Source: Geoalkalibacter subterraneus
Lineage (GTDB): Bacteria; Desulfobacterota; Desulfuromonadia; Desulfuromonadales; Geoalkalibacteraceae
DNA: 64,000 bases
Direction: 5' to 3'
NCBI RefSeq assembly: GCF_000827125.1
Contig: NZ_CP010311.1
Coordinates: forward strand, 2,108,001-2,172,000
This document shows, piece by piece, positions 1 through 8,772 of this stretch (positions are counted from its first letter, which is position 1; each line of letters opens with the position of its first letter). The notes under the pieces are model-generated. The model had not been told where the DNA came from, ran no database searches, and saw only the letters and a list, made by a program, of their open reading frames with translations. The position numbers and the translations under genes were made by a program.

Positions 1-2
1 AG

Positions 3-833
3 GGAGAAACCGGGGTCGGCAAGGAAGTGCTGGCCCGCTTCATTCACCGGCAAAGCCCCCGTTCCGCCGGCGCCTTCGTACCCGTTAACTGCGGCGCCCT
101 CGCAGAAGGGGTGTTGGAAAGTGAACTCTTCGGCCACGAAAAAGGGGCTTTCACCGGGGCCACCTCAAAACGCAGCGGCTACTTTGAGCTGGCCGATAAA
201 GGCACCCTGCTCCTTGACGAGATCGGCACCACCAATGCCAACTTTCAGGTCAAGCTGCTGCGTGTTCTGCAGGAGCGCCTCGTTCATCCCGTCGGCAGCA
301 GCCGTCCCGTTCCCGTTGACGTGCGGCTCATCGCCGCCGCCAACATCGACCTGGCAGAAGCCGCCCGCAGCGATCTTTTCCGCAGCGACCTCTACTACCG
401 TCTCAGCGTTGTGACCCTGCACATCCCCCCTCTACGGGAACGGTGCGAGGACATCCCCCTGCTGGCCCGGCATTTCCTCGAAAAATACCGGCATATCAAT
501 CCCAGGGTGCAGGACATCACCCCCGAAGGGTTGTCCCGCCTGCAGGGCTACAGCTTCCCGGGCAACGTGCGCGAACTGGAAAACATCATCGAGCGCGCCA
601 TGATCCTGGCCACAGGTAACGCCCTTTGCACCGACACCCTGCTCCTCGGCGGCATGACGCCCGCACCGGCCCAAACCTCAGGCGGCAAGCCCCTCGCCAT
701 GGAAGAGGCGGAGAAGAACCACATCCTCCAGGTGCTCGCCCAATGCGGCGGCCGAAAAGGAGAAGCCGCCGATCTGCTCGGCATCAACAAGAGCACCCTG
801 TGGCGCAAGATGAAACGCTTCGGAATCGAGTAA
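3..833 (+). CDS. Sigma-54-dependent transcriptional activator, 3' part
   Basis: Partial gene: the frame is already open at the window edge, and the first residues seen (GETGVGKE) are the Walker A loop of an AAA+ ATPase. The sigma-54 contact loop GAFTGA follows, then the Walker B segment LLLDEIG, the arginine-finger region with FRSDLYYRL, and a C-terminal Fis-type helix-turn-helix ([23 protein letters not shown]). This is the usual central-plus-DNA-binding layout of NtrC-family enhancer-binding proteins, which hydrolyse ATP to open sigma-54 promoters. The N-terminal receiver or sensor domain lies outside the window, so the signal it answers to cannot be told. Its target promoter is not visible either. 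Confidence 0.95.
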   Translation, partial: GETGVGKEVLARFIHRQSPRSAGAFVPVNCGALAEGVLESELFGHEKGAFTGATSKRSGYFELADKGTLLLDEIGTTNANFQVKLLRVLQERLVHPVGSSRPVPVDVRLIAAANIDLAEAARSDLFRSDLYYRLSVVTLHIPPLRERCEDIPLLARHFLEKYRHINPRVQDITPEGLSRLQGYSFPGNVRELENIIERAMILATGNALCTDTLLLGGMTPAPAQTSGGKPLAMEEAEKNHILQVLAQCGGRKGEAADLLGINKSTLWRKMKRFGIE

Positions 834-866
834 CTATCCCCCGGCTTTGCAGGGGGATAGTTACTC
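828..866. repeat. Perfect 15-bp inverted repeat over a stop codon
   Basis: GAGTAACTATCCCCC (828-842) and its exact reverse complement (852-866) are separated by 9 bases. The left arm includes the TAA stop of the sigma-54 activator. It could serve as a terminator, but there is no T-tract. It also lies exactly where the activator gene meets a relic of foreign DNA, so it may instead be a junction or end of a mobile element. Confidence 0.75.
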
Positions 867-1360
867 CAAGCTTGGTTCCCAGGATAAATCCAGTCCTTTC
901 TCGGAACTTCGACGGGTTTCTCCTGGGACTCGGGACGAAGCGCAGGTGGCTGGTAGTTCTTCGGGGAAAACGACTGCAGGACATCCTGCAGGCGTTCCTT
1001 GCCGAACTCCCGAATGGCCAGTTCCTGCATGGCGTTGAATCTCTGCCGTAGCTTGTTCCAGGCATCGTCGGGGAGCTTCCCGGCCTTGTGCGCGGCTTGG
1101 GTGGTGGCCATGCGGGAACGTAGCCAGGCAAAGTATTCAGGCGACAGACGGCGACACAGCGTGCCGTCGATCTCCATGTCTTCAGGCCAGTCGCGTGCGT
1201 CTTCGATCTCGTGGACGTTGAGCCCAGTGGAGACATAGATTGCGGGCTGCGGTGGTATTTGGGGAATGTCTCTCACGCTGGACTGGAATTTCTCTGGTGG
1301 GAGCCGCCGAAACAGTGAGTCAAAAAAATATTTCAGCCCATAGGGGGTGAGACCTCTGGA
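867..1360 (-). pseudogene. Relic of a hypothetical integrated-element protein
   Basis: The minus-strand frame reads a plausible soluble protein (segments RLSPEYFAWLRSRM, LPDDAWNKLRQRFNAMQELA, FGKERLQDVLQSF). No clear start codon is visible, and at its 3' end it runs through the perfect inverted repeat into the antisense of the sigma-54 activator, with no stop of its own. I read it as the remains of a gene whose end was lost by a rearrangement. I do not recognise the family. Its neighbours on the same strand (CHC2 primase and helicase relics) suggest it belonged to the same lost element. Confidence 0.45.
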
Positions 1361-1364
1361 TTTA

Positions 1365-1468
1365 CCACCGCAACCACCGCAAAGGCCATGAAAGCCTTGC
1401 CTGGCAATGGTTTGGCGTGCGGTGGTTATCCACCGCAAGGGACAGCGGTGTTCACCGCACCACCGCAA
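1365..1468. repeat. Array of CCACCGCAA repeats, direct and inverted
   Basis: About seven copies of the core CACCGC lie in 104 bases. CCACCGCAA is directly repeated at 1365-1373 and 1374-1382, inverted at 1418-1425, and direct again at 1430-1438 and 1460-1468. Weaker copies near 1445-1458 form GCGGTG-TT-CACCGC. The inverted pair makes an 8-4-8 palindrome, TGCGGTGGTTATCCACCGCA. The arrangement resembles iterons or a clustered operator. It sits between the relic gene below 1360 and the terminator of the primase relic. Confidence 0.7.
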
Positions 1469-1494
1469 AAGAAAAGGACGCCCGAGAGCGTCCT
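1466..1494 (-). terminator. Rho-independent terminator of the primase/helicase relic
   Basis: Read on the minus strand, GGACGC-TCTCGG-GCGTCC is followed by TTTTCTTTT. It lies about 30 bases past the stop of the CHC2 relic, in the correct orientation to end that transcript. Confidence 0.7.
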
Positions 1495-1521
1495 GGATGA
1501 TTGGGTCAGTATGGCGTGGAA

Positions 1522-1939
1522 TCAGAGATTGGCGGTCTTGACGATCCGGCACTCGAAGTTCTTGGTGTGGGCGTTGCGCTGCCGGTCGATGTCAAACCCG
1601 GCGTCCCGGATGACGTCCAGGTCGTTGCTGATGCGCCGACCGAGCTGGGCGGGCTTCTTGTATTCGAACTCGAGGTTGAATTCCCGGCCGACCCTGCGCA
1701 GCGCCGCGAGCAGCCGTCCCGCCGACACCGCAGCCGAAGCAGTACCAGCCCTGTTTGTCGAGCATCACGTGCAGCGACAGGCGCGACTGGCTCTGATGGT
1801 TGGGGCAGTCGCACATCAAGCGCTGGCCGGTCTCCTGGGTGATCCGTCCCGGCAGGAGTTCCCGGGCCACGTCACCGATGTCCATCTCGGTGACGAGCCG
1901 GTAATACTCCCTGACGTTATCCGTTCCGCCCATACTCAT
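1522..1939 (-). pseudogene. CHC2 zinc-finger primase-like protein, internally deleted
   Basis: The N-terminal frame (from ATG at 1939) carries a CHC2-type zinc finger of DNA primases, seen as CDCPNHQSQSRLS...GWYCFGCGVGG. Immediately after this motif the sense passes to the next frame, which reads RLLAALRRVGREFNLEFEYKK and ends in a normal C-terminus at 1522. The central catalytic part is missing and the two ends are joined out of frame, so the product cannot work as a primase. The start overlaps the stop of the helicase relic upstream by an ATGA overlap (1936-1939), so the two were once co-transcribed. A terminator follows. Confidence 0.7.
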
Positions 1940-2529
1940 TCGGCCTCCGCGACACGGGCGAAATCGGCATCCGCGTGCTGGGCTGCGTCCAGAAACAGGG
2001 GCAAAAAGGTCCGGCGGTCATCCACCTGGCAACGCTTGGCGCAGTTCTGGATGCCCCAATGGTCACCCAGGACAATGGCGGTGCGCCGGGCGCGGTTCAC
2101 CCCGGTGTAGAGCAGATTGCGGTGGTGCATGAAGGAATGCGCCTTGTGGACCACCACCACGGCGCAGGGGAACTCGGAGCCCTGGGTTTTGTGAATGGTG
2201 AGCGCATAGGCGAGCTGCAGATCCTGCAGGTCGGGCGAACTCTTCTCCAGCTCTACCGGCATGCCGTCGAAGTCGATGACCAGGGTGGCGTTCGCGAGGA
2301 CATCGACCACATAGCCGATGGCCCCGTTCATCACGTTCAGGTCGTAGTTGTTCCGGGTCTGGATGACCTTGTCGTGCTTGAGAAACGGGGCGCGGCGGCC
2401 CATGAAAAACACTGTGCCGCCTGAATCCGGCTCAGGCACCTGGCCGATAAGGGGCGCGAATATCTCAGTCTTGTCCCGACAGGTCAGGGCAAAGGCTTCT
2501 CGGTTACTGGATTGCCCGGGAAACGGTGG
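1936..2529 (-). pseudogene. C-terminal remnant of a RecD/UvrD-like SF1 helicase
   Basis: The readable part holds the last helicase motifs of superfamily 1 (YALTIHKTQGSEF, then NLLYTGVNRAR), as in the C-terminal domain of RecD2 and related exonuclease V alpha subunits. Walker A and the whole N-terminal half are absent; the frame opens after a stop at 2530-2532 with no proper start. The gene is therefore a 5'-deleted fragment. It overlaps the CHC2 relic, which fits a lost replication or transfer module of an integrated element. Confidence 0.7.
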
Positions 2530-2566
2530 TCATCGAAGGTTGTTCGGGATGAGGAAACCACGCTTT

Positions 2567-3220
2567 CTATCTCTCGTCATTCCCAACCAGTCGAGCCCCC
2601 ATTTCGAAGGCCTTCGCACAGTCGAGGGGAAACACTTCCTTCCGTCTCTGGGCTTTTTTCTCAGGGTCAAACCGTGGAGCATAAACCTTTGAGTAGTCTT
2701 CGAACTGGTAGGTATCATAACTACACAGTGTCTCTGAAACTCCAAATATCATTTTCAGGATCATCTCAGTGGTGCTGATGTGATGGTCAAACCCCAGTTC
2801 TTCAGCCATCTCCTCGGTTGCACCCAGGGTGTAGATAGAACCGGTCTTGATTTTTCTGGGAAAGAGCGACTCAGTTGGGTCCGTATAGGTCAGAAATGGA
2901 AAAACCAGGCGTTCCAAAAACGCTCTCATCTGAGCTGTTGATGTTCCCAAATAGATCGGTGACCCGAAGATAAGTGACTGAGCATCCAGAACCTTCTTTA
3001 AGATGGGTGTCAGGTCATCCTTTACCGCGCATCTGCCATAGCTTTTCCCGTTCATCATCTTGCATGAGAAACAACTTATGCATCCTTTATAGTTCAGATC
3101 ATACAGATGGATGAGCTCGGTTTCAGCGCCCTTCGAAGATGCACCTTCCAAGGCTTTTCCAAGCAGGGTCGCTGTGTTCCACTTTTTTCTGGGACTTCCG
3201 TTGAATGCTATGACCTTCAT
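2567..3220 (-). CDS. Iron-sulfur flavoprotein, NADPH-dependent FMN reductase family
   Basis: The 217-residue protein begins with MKVIAFNGSPRK, the FMN phosphate-binding loop of the flavodoxin-like FMN reductase fold. Residues near 40-65 hold a compact cysteine motif (CISCFSC, then a fourth Cys in YGRCAV) as in the Isf family, which binds a [4Fe-4S] cluster and passes electrons between ferredoxin and a substrate. GSPIYLGTSTAQMRAFLER is the second conserved flavin-side segment. The start at 3220 is preferred over an upstream ATG because AGGAGG lies just before it. It stands alone between relic DNA and the riboswitch-like leader; its partner is unknown. Confidence 0.85.
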   Translation of the reverse strand: MKVIAFNGSPRKKWNTATLLGKALEGASSKGAETELIHLYDLNYKGCISCFSCKMMNGKSYGRCAVKDDLTPILKKVLDAQSLIFGSPIYLGTSTAQMRAFLERLVFPFLTYTDPTESLFPRKIKTGSIYTLGATEEMAEELGFDHHISTTEMILKMIFGVSETLCSYDTYQFEDYSKVYAPRFDPEKKAQRRKEVFPLDCAKAFEMGARLVGNDER

Positions 3221-3364
3221 GCTCAAATCCTCCTGTGAATTTACCGTTTGCAAAACCGCTGAAAGAGAAACAGATGTCGGTGGGGATATTGCAATTCATG
3301 CCAAGCAACTGGCACATGGCTGGCTCCGTAATTCGGATTGCAGACTGGCGTAAAACCATGGATA

Positions 3365-3510
3365 GCAGGCTTTAACACCAGTACTTGAGAAAAGATGAGC
3401 TTTCTGATGCCGGAGAAAATCCGGCACCAACTCCGCTGTAAACTGGACCGTTTTTTCTATTCCAGCGCAATCACTGGCCCAGTCCCATACACCTGAAAAC
3501 GCAGATAAGA
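3365..3510 (+). promoter_or_regulatory. Cobalamin riboswitch-like leader, orphaned
   Basis: The plus strand reads GCCGGAGAAAATCCGGCACC, then CTCCGCTGTAAAC, which matches the conserved core of cobalamin riboswitches (GGTG-AAATCC-GG-C-CCGC-CTGTAA). About 35 bases on comes TCACTGGCCCAGTC and CATACACCTG, resembling the CCACTG and AGTC-GATAC-CCTG boxes that close the aptamer; the 5' GCAGG can pair with the final CCTG. No intact gene follows: within about 110 bases the sequence runs into an IS4 fragment. The call rests on motif order read by eye. Confidence 0.6.
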
Positions 3511-3547
3511 AAGCACTGTTGATTTACTCCGAATCAAACTCAAGAGA

Positions 3548-3640
3548 ATGTTCTATCCGGATGCAGCCAGTTACGCTCATGGCTGCGGGACACTTTTCGA
3601 TGTAATTCTCCATTGCCGAAGAGATTGTCAAACTCTATAA
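3548..3640 (+). pseudogene. Truncated start of the gene once under the riboswitch
   Basis: An ATG at 3548 behind a weak GAG ribosome site opens a frame (MFYPDAASYAHGCGTLFDV) that enters the IS4 fragment at 3617 and stops at 3640. It may be the first codons of the gene formerly controlled by the cobalamin leader. The family cannot be told from so short a piece. Confidence 0.3.
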
Positions 3641-4074
3641 ACGCCGCTGGGACATCGAGGTGTTCTTCAAGATCTCAAAGAGCTATTTGCGCTTGGCCAA
3701 AGAGTTCCAGAGCCGTAGCTACGATGCGTTGGTTGCCCATACAACGATTGTGTTTGCCCGTTATATCATGCTGGAATTGGCCAGGCGTTCGGCAAAAGAC
3801 CCAAGAACGCTGGGCAGCCTGTTCCATGCCGGGTGCGATGAGTTGCGGCAAACCAGTTTTGCCGAAGCCGTCACCTTGTTGTTGACCTCGTTGCGGCAGT
3901 TGATTAAGGGGTTCGGCGATAAAATCGCGGCACCAATCGCGCAGGCCTTGGACGCATTTTGGGCGCAAATGCCGAGCTTATTGCGAAGGCCGATGCTACT
4001 TCCAGCCTGTATTTTTTAAAAGATCAATGTGATATCAAACTATTACGCCGCTTGGGGCGGTGCGAAAGTTGAGT
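3617..4074 (+). mobile_element. 3' fragment of an IS4-family element (second copy at 17198-18749)
   Basis: From CGAAGAG at 3617 to GTTGAGT at 4074 this matches 18292-18749 base for base apart from two visible substitutions (near 3946 and 4055). It holds the C-terminal third of the transposase, including the YREK signature (YKRRWDIEVFFKISK), and the right terminal repeat TGCGAAAGTTGAGT. The left two thirds are gone, so it cannot move by itself. It lies in the same orientation as the full copy 14.7 kb away. Confidence 0.9.
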
Positions 4075-4122
4075 TAAAAACAAAATATAAGCACTAAGAC
4101 TGGGTCAATTCAATCTACAGTC

Positions 4123-5352
4123 TCAGGAATTTATCATGTTCGCTCTCAACATCTCACGATAGTACCCGTCATGCTTCGGTGAGGAGATAATCGTCTTGAT
4201 ACTCATATCCACGCGCTTTTGCGAACGATATAGTTGGAAGATGTAGCCTGACATGCGGGTGTCGCCGATGATCAAGTATCCGCTTATCTTCCCTTCCACC
4301 ATGTATACCCGGCGCCAGATGTCCCCCTGTTGCCAAGTGACCGGCTCGCCGCTGAAGCTGCCAGCTGAAACAATCGGGAAGTCGATATGTTTTTTCAACA
4401 CATTGGTGTTGATCGAACCGGCATATTCACCGTCACCCTGGACCAGATGGCGGGCGGCGGTGCGTGCCTGAGCCATGGCGTTGGGATAGGTGGCGTAAAT
4501 TCCGTCTTTACCGGTGACCAAGTGCGGGGTGATCGCTACATCGCCAGCGCAGTAGATGGTCGGGTCCGCCAGCATCTGCGGGGAAACGGTCACCCCTTTG
4601 TCTTGTCCGGTCATTGCCTCTGAATTTGGAGAGACGCCGATGGCGATTATCAACAGTGTGGTCTCCATGCTGCCGCCGTCAGAGAAGCTGACTCCGGTCA
4701 ACTGCCCGTGGTCGGCTGTGATGCCGTCAACCGTGGCTTTAAGGCGGATGTTTATCCCGGTCTTCTCCCGTAGTTTGTCGGTGGCAAAGTGGCCGCCATC
4801 CTCATCGGTCATCTGGGAGAGTACGCGGGTATTGCGATGCACTAGGGTGATCTCAAGACCACGGTGCCAGAGGGCCAGGGCCGCATCCACACCGATGAAA
4901 CCACCGCCGAACACCACGGCTCTGGTGACATTATGTTCAAGAACATAACGATCAATTGCCACCATGTCGGTCAGGGTCTTGAAGCCGAAGACTCCGCTGG
5001 TATCCAGCCACTCAGGGTTGGGATACCAGCTTTTGGCGCCGGTTGCATAGAAGAGGCGGTCGTAACTTTCGCTCTTTCCAGACGCGGTGGTGATCAAGCG
5101 TCGTTCCGGGTCGACCGACACCACCGGACTCCCCAAGCGGCTGGTGACCCCATATCTTTCATAGAAGTCACTCCCCTTCCAGTAAACCGTATCGAGCGGT
5201 TCACCGGCCAGGAAAAATGGGATCACACAGGGTGAATAGGGGGGGTAATTCTCATCTCCGACCATGGTGATCGGGCCTTCGAACCCCTCCAGCCGCAAGC
5301 GTTGGACAAATTCAGCCGCAGCCATCCCGGTGCCGACAGTAACGACCTTCAT
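4123..5352 (-). CDS. FAD/NAD(P)-dependent oxidoreductase of the CO dehydrogenase operon
   Basis: A 409-residue pyridine nucleotide-disulfide oxidoreductase-type flavoprotein. It has the N-terminal FAD loop (VGTGMAAAEF), a second dinucleotide loop for NAD(P)H (FGGGFIGVDAA) near residue 150, and the late FAD motif IYCAGDVA. There is no redox-active CxxC disulfide, so a role like NADH:ferredoxin/rubredoxin oxidoreductase is likely. The start overlaps the stop of cooF by ATGA, and genes of this kind often follow cooF. Inference: it takes electrons from CO through CooF and reduces NAD(P)+. It is the last gene of the operon. Confidence 0.85.
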   Translation of the reverse strand: MKVVTVGTGMAAAEFVQRLRLEGFEGPITMVGDENYPPYSPCVIPFFLAGEPLDTVYWKGSDFYERYGVTSRLGSPVVSVDPERRLITTASGKSESYDRLFYATGAKSWYPNPEWLDTSGVFGFKTLTDMVAIDRYVLEHNVTRAVVFGGGFIGVDAALALWHRGLEITLVHRNTRVLSQMTDEDGGHFATDKLREKTGINIRLKATVDGITADHGQLTGVSFSDGGSMETTLLIIAIGVSPNSEAMTGQDKGVTVSPQMLADPTIYCAGDVAITPHLVTGKDGIYATYPNAMAQARTAARHLVQGDGEYAGSINTNVLKKHIDFPIVSAGSFSGEPVTWQQGDIWRRVYMVEGKISGYLIIGDTRMSGYIFQLYRSQKRVDMSIKTIISSPKHDGYYREMLRANMINS

Positions 5353-5948
5353 CGTTCCTCTCCACTACGACGTTGACACTCCTTGCGGCGCAGTTCTCGA
5401 AAAAGCTCCAGCAGCGGAGGCATCCGGTCGTCTTTCCCTAATAGATATTGTTTCAGCCCGCTGCGTGCCCTGCCGCCTCTGATATCTTCTAAATCGCCGT
5501 AGATCAAGGCGCCGGAATGGCAGGCTTCGACACAAGCCGGTTGCCCTCCTTGCTTGATCCGGTCATTACAGAGGTCGCATTTGTAGGCCACATCCCTGCC
5601 GTATTTGGCGCGATGGGTCTCCTTGAAGGCGATAGCGTCAAAGGGGCAAACCATGGCGCACATTGCACAGGCTTTACACATATCTGGGTTCAACAGTACC
5701 GCGCCGCTCGTCTCGTCACGGGTAATGGCGCCCGAGGGACAGGCGTCAAGACAGTCGGCAGGTGAACAGTGGCGGCAGGAGAGCGGGAAGGCTTCGTGCT
5801 CGACACCGAGCACCCGCACATTGATCTGCGTTTTGGTGTCACCCAGCATTCCGAAAAGGTTGTGGCTCGGGTGATGTTCAATGGCGCAGACCGTTTCACA
5901 CGCCTTGCAGGCCATACATTTCTTGTAATCGACAAACACTTTTTTCAT
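5349..5948 (-). CDS. cooF: CooF-like four-cluster ferredoxin
   Basis: The 199-residue protein carries four cysteine groups typical of HycB/CooF electron-transfer subunits: CMACKACETVC at residues 11-21, CRHCSPADCLDAC, CKACAMCAMVC and CDLCNDR...CVEAC. Each would ligate a [4Fe-4S] cluster. CooF docks on CO dehydrogenase and carries electrons to a hydrogenase or reductase. Here it lies between cooC (15-base gap) and the flavoprotein (ATGA overlap), which makes that flavoprotein the likely acceptor. No energy-converting hydrogenase genes are in the window. Confidence 0.88.
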   Translation of the reverse strand: MKKVFVDYKKCMACKACETVCAIEHHPSHNLFGMLGDTKTQINVRVLGVEHEAFPLSCRHCSPADCLDACPSGAITRDETSGAVLLNPDMCKACAMCAMVCPFDAIAFKETHRAKYGRDVAYKCDLCNDRIKQGGQPACVEACHSGALIYGDLEDIRGGRARSGLKQYLLGKDDRMPPLLELFRELRRKECQRRSGEER

Positions 5949-5963
5949 GGTGTTCCTCCCATG

Positions 5964-6815
5964 TCAGTGTGAATGATTTTCTGCGCATTCGCAGGTGTGC
6001 GACCCAAGGCGGGAGGCAAGGGCCGCGACAGCAGCCCCGTAGTCGCTATCCTTCATATCCATGATCCTAGTGACCGCTGGTTCGAGTGTTTCAAGCCGTG
6101 GCTCGAATGGCAGCAGGAATACGGAATTGAAGTTTTGCGCCAGACCGGTACCAATGTAATCGTCGAAGCGGGCCATCTTTTCTGCGGTCCCCTGGTTGCC
6201 ACGGTTGATGACCAAGGAAACATGGGCAATGCCGGACTCCCGCGCAAGCTTGGCGGAATGTTCGGCCACGGTTAAAGCGTTGAAAGTGTCGTCGGAGACG
6301 ACCAGACAGTGATTAAAGCCTTTGGCCAGCGCCCGGCCAAAATGCTCTACTCCGGCCTGGGTGTCGAGCAGAATCGCCTCGTTGTCACGTAGCGCCAGAT
6401 GGCGGATGGTGGAATCAAGCAGTACGTTTTCGGCGCAGAGGCAGCCGCCACCAGCCTGCTTGACAGTCCCCATCACCAGCAGGTTGAGGTTGTTGGAAAC
6501 GTTAACTCCGAAGCGTTTCACCACGTCGTTGACGTCCGGATTCAGTTTAAACATCGCACCCCAACCGCTAGCACCGGGGCGGATGCCGGTCTTCTCCTCG
6601 ATATAGCCATGGTTCAGATTAAGCGGAACAATTTTGCCCGCAGCCTCAATACCCAGGCCAAGCGCATGAGGGAGGTTCATCTGCGGGTCTTCATCCACCG
6701 CCAGCACCATGACTCCATTGCGTGCCAGTTGCGTGGCAAGACAGGAAGTCAGGGTGGTTTTCCCAACCCCCCCCTTGCCGGTGATCACGACGCGAAATCC
6801 GTTACCTTGACACAT
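5964..6815 (-). CDS. cooC: CO dehydrogenase nickel-insertion ATPase
   Basis: A MinD-type ATPase of 283 residues with the deviant Walker A GKGGVGKTT at residues 13-21 and the nickel-binding pair C-x-C at residues 125 and 127 (GGCLCAEN), the feature that sets CooC apart from other MinD proteins. CooC dimerises on ATP, holds Ni(II) between the two C-x-C pairs and delivers it to the C-cluster of CooS. The C-terminal tail (CECAENHSH) is unusually rich in Cys and His and may add a metal site; that is inference. The gene lies 25 bases past cooS in the same operon. Confidence 0.92.
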   Translation of the reverse strand: MCQGNGFRVVITGKGGVGKTTLTSCLATQLARNGVMVLAVDEDPQMNLPHALGLGIEAAGKIVPLNLNHGYIEEKTGIRPGASGWGAMFKLNPDVNDVVKRFGVNVSNNLNLLVMGTVKQAGGGCLCAENVLLDSTIRHLALRDNEAILLDTQAGVEHFGRALAKGFNHCLVVSDDTFNALTVAEHSAKLARESGIAHVSLVINRGNQGTAEKMARFDDYIGTGLAQNFNSVFLLPFEPRLETLEPAVTRIMDMKDSDYGAAVAALASRLGSHTCECAENHSH

Positions 6816-6840
6816 AGAGACTTCACCTTAACAGTTAATG

Positions 6841-8772
6841 TTAAATCGACAGCGCCGCGCGGCGTTCCATGATGATCGCTTCCATCTTGTCGGCGGCAAC
6901 GAGCGGATCTTCCTCAACAAAGAAGTAGCCCCCCAGTAAATCCTTGGCACCCTCAGTGAGAATACTGGTGACAGCTGGACTACCGAGGATCGGCGGCAGT
7001 GGCCAGAGGTGTACCGGGATTCCGCTGCCCACAAAGTAGGAACCGATGGCGACCGCTTTTTCAGTGGTCCATTCCGGTGCCGAGCCGACCAGCGGCAATT
7101 GGGAGATGTCCAGGTCGAGATGGTCAGCAATCGCTCCGGCCAACACCAGCATCCGCGAACAGTCCACGCACGATCCCATATGCAGTACCGGCGGGATGCC
7201 GAGCTGCTTGCAGACGGCCTTGAGGCCGTCACCGGCCAACTCCTGGGCCGAGAGATCCATCAATCCGGCCTTGGCCGCTCCGATTGCCCAGCAGCCGGTG
7301 CCGATCACCAGGATATCGCGTTTGATCAGTTCGGCGGTCAACTGGCGGTGAAATAAATCCTGCTGCACCTTGACGTTGTTGCACCCGACAATTCCGGCTA
7401 CCCCTTTGATCGTGCCGTTCAGGATCAGATCGATCAGCGACTTGGGCGTACCCCCCAACGCCTTGAGAATTTCTTCCACCGTAAATCCAACCATGGCGGT
7501 TGCAGTATGTTCGGGGATATTGATGCGGTTTTTGTTGCGCCGCGGGAAGGCGGCGATCGCCTCATTGAGTATTTTCAGTGAGATGGCGTCGGCCTGATCC
7601 TCATGGAACTGGATGTGGACTGCGCCGGGGATCTTGGCCTGGTCACTGGTGGTGATGAAGCGGGTATGAAAGCAGGAGGCCAAATCGGCCAGGGCCGGAT
7701 AGATGCACTGTACGTCCACCACCATGGCGTCCACAGCCCCGGTCATGATCGCCAGTTCGCTGTGCGCCTCGTTGCCAGCCATGCCGACCCCTTGGCGCAG
7801 CAGCACCTCGTTACCGGTGCAACAGAGACCGACGATATTCACCCGCGTCGCGCCAGCGACAACCGCAGCCTGATGGATTTCCGGTTTCTGGGCCATTTCG
7901 ACTATTTTTGCCGAAAGAATCGGCTCATGGCCATGAATAACGACATTGACGCTGTCGATCTCAAGCACGCCCAGATTGGCTTTTATCGTTTTGATGGTCG
8001 GCGTGCCGAGCAGGATGTCCTGCACCGAGGTGGCGATCATCGAACCACCCCAGCCGTCAGCGAGGGAACAGCGAATGCTCTGGGCGATCAGGGAGAGCGG
8101 GTCGGCATCACACCCGAAGTGGGTACGATGGAGGATATCGACCGCCTCGCGGTCAATGCCGCGCGGCAGCAGACCGATCACGGAGCCAGTGCTTTCCAAA
8201 AGGGTCTTTTCCAGGTTCTTCAGATGCTGATAGCGCTTTTTCGGCATGAACTTTTTCAGAAAGATGATCGGTTCATCGTCCTGTTTGCCAAAACAGTTGA
8301 TGGCGGCATCGGCCAGGTCATTGGCAATCTCCGGGAACCCTCGCCCCTCGGTGGGGATGCCGATCCGGGTGGCGACAGCCACCAGCTTGTCCGTATCGGT
8401 CAGCTGATAATTGGTGTTGGCACCTGTTGCCACGGCTTTCAGCAGCAGAGCGGCCTTGCGGCCGTGATCAGAATGGGAGGAGGAACCGGCCGCGGCCATA
8501 CGCGCCAAGTTGCGCGCCACGATGGTATCGGCGGTTGCACCGCAGACACCCTGAGTAGGGCCCTCTCCGAACGGATCGATCCGGCATGGTCCCATCGAAC
8601 AAATCTTGCAGCAGGTGCCAAGCTGGCCGTAACTGCACTGTGGCTGCTGTTTCTCATAGCGACTCCACTGGTTGTCGTACTGCTCTCTGTCAGCAATCGC
8701 CAACATCTCCACCGCCACCGGATCTGCGCTCCGGTGATCATGTTTTCCGCATCCTGCGTCGCACGTAGACAT
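6841..8772 (-). CDS. cooS: Anaerobic Ni-Fe carbon monoxide dehydrogenase catalytic subunit
   Basis: The 643-residue enzyme oxidises CO with water to CO2, two protons and two electrons. Cys46, 54, 55, 58, 63 and 77 keep the exact spacing (8-1-3-5-14) of the D- and B-cluster ligands of characterised CooS proteins. C-cluster ligand motifs follow in order: HGHEP, GLCCTGNE, DVQC, GCNN, GCWA and MGSCVDC. The start at 8772 is chosen because GGGAGG precedes it; the frame extends further upstream but without such a site. No acetyl-CoA synthase genes are adjacent, so a monofunctional, energy-yielding or detoxifying role is likely. A Cys/His-rich N-terminus (CDAGCGKHDH) is visible. Confidence 0.96.
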   Translation of the reverse strand: MSTCDAGCGKHDHRSADPVAVEMLAIADREQYDNQWSRYEKQQPQCSYGQLGTCCKICSMGPCRIDPFGEGPTQGVCGATADTIVARNLARMAAAGSSSHSDHGRKAALLLKAVATGANTNYQLTDTDKLVAVATRIGIPTEGRGFPEIANDLADAAINCFGKQDDEPIIFLKKFMPKKRYQHLKNLEKTLLESTGSVIGLLPRGIDREAVDILHRTHFGCDADPLSLIAQSIRCSLADGWGGSMIATSVQDILLGTPTIKTIKANLGVLEIDSVNVVIHGHEPILSAKIVEMAQKPEIHQAAVVAGATRVNIVGLCCTGNEVLLRQGVGMAGNEAHSELAIMTGAVDAMVVDVQCIYPALADLASCFHTRFITTSDQAKIPGAVHIQFHEDQADAISLKILNEAIAAFPRRNKNRINIPEHTATAMVGFTVEEILKALGGTPKSLIDLILNGTIKGVAGIVGCNNVKVQQDLFHRQLTAELIKRDILVIGTGCWAIGAAKAGLMDLSAQELAGDGLKAVCKQLGIPPVLHMGSCVDCSRMLVLAGAIADHLDLDISQLPLVGSAPEWTTEKAVAIGSYFVGSGIPVHLWPLPPILGSPAVTSILTEGAKDLLGGYFFVEEDPLVAADKMEAIIMERRAALSI

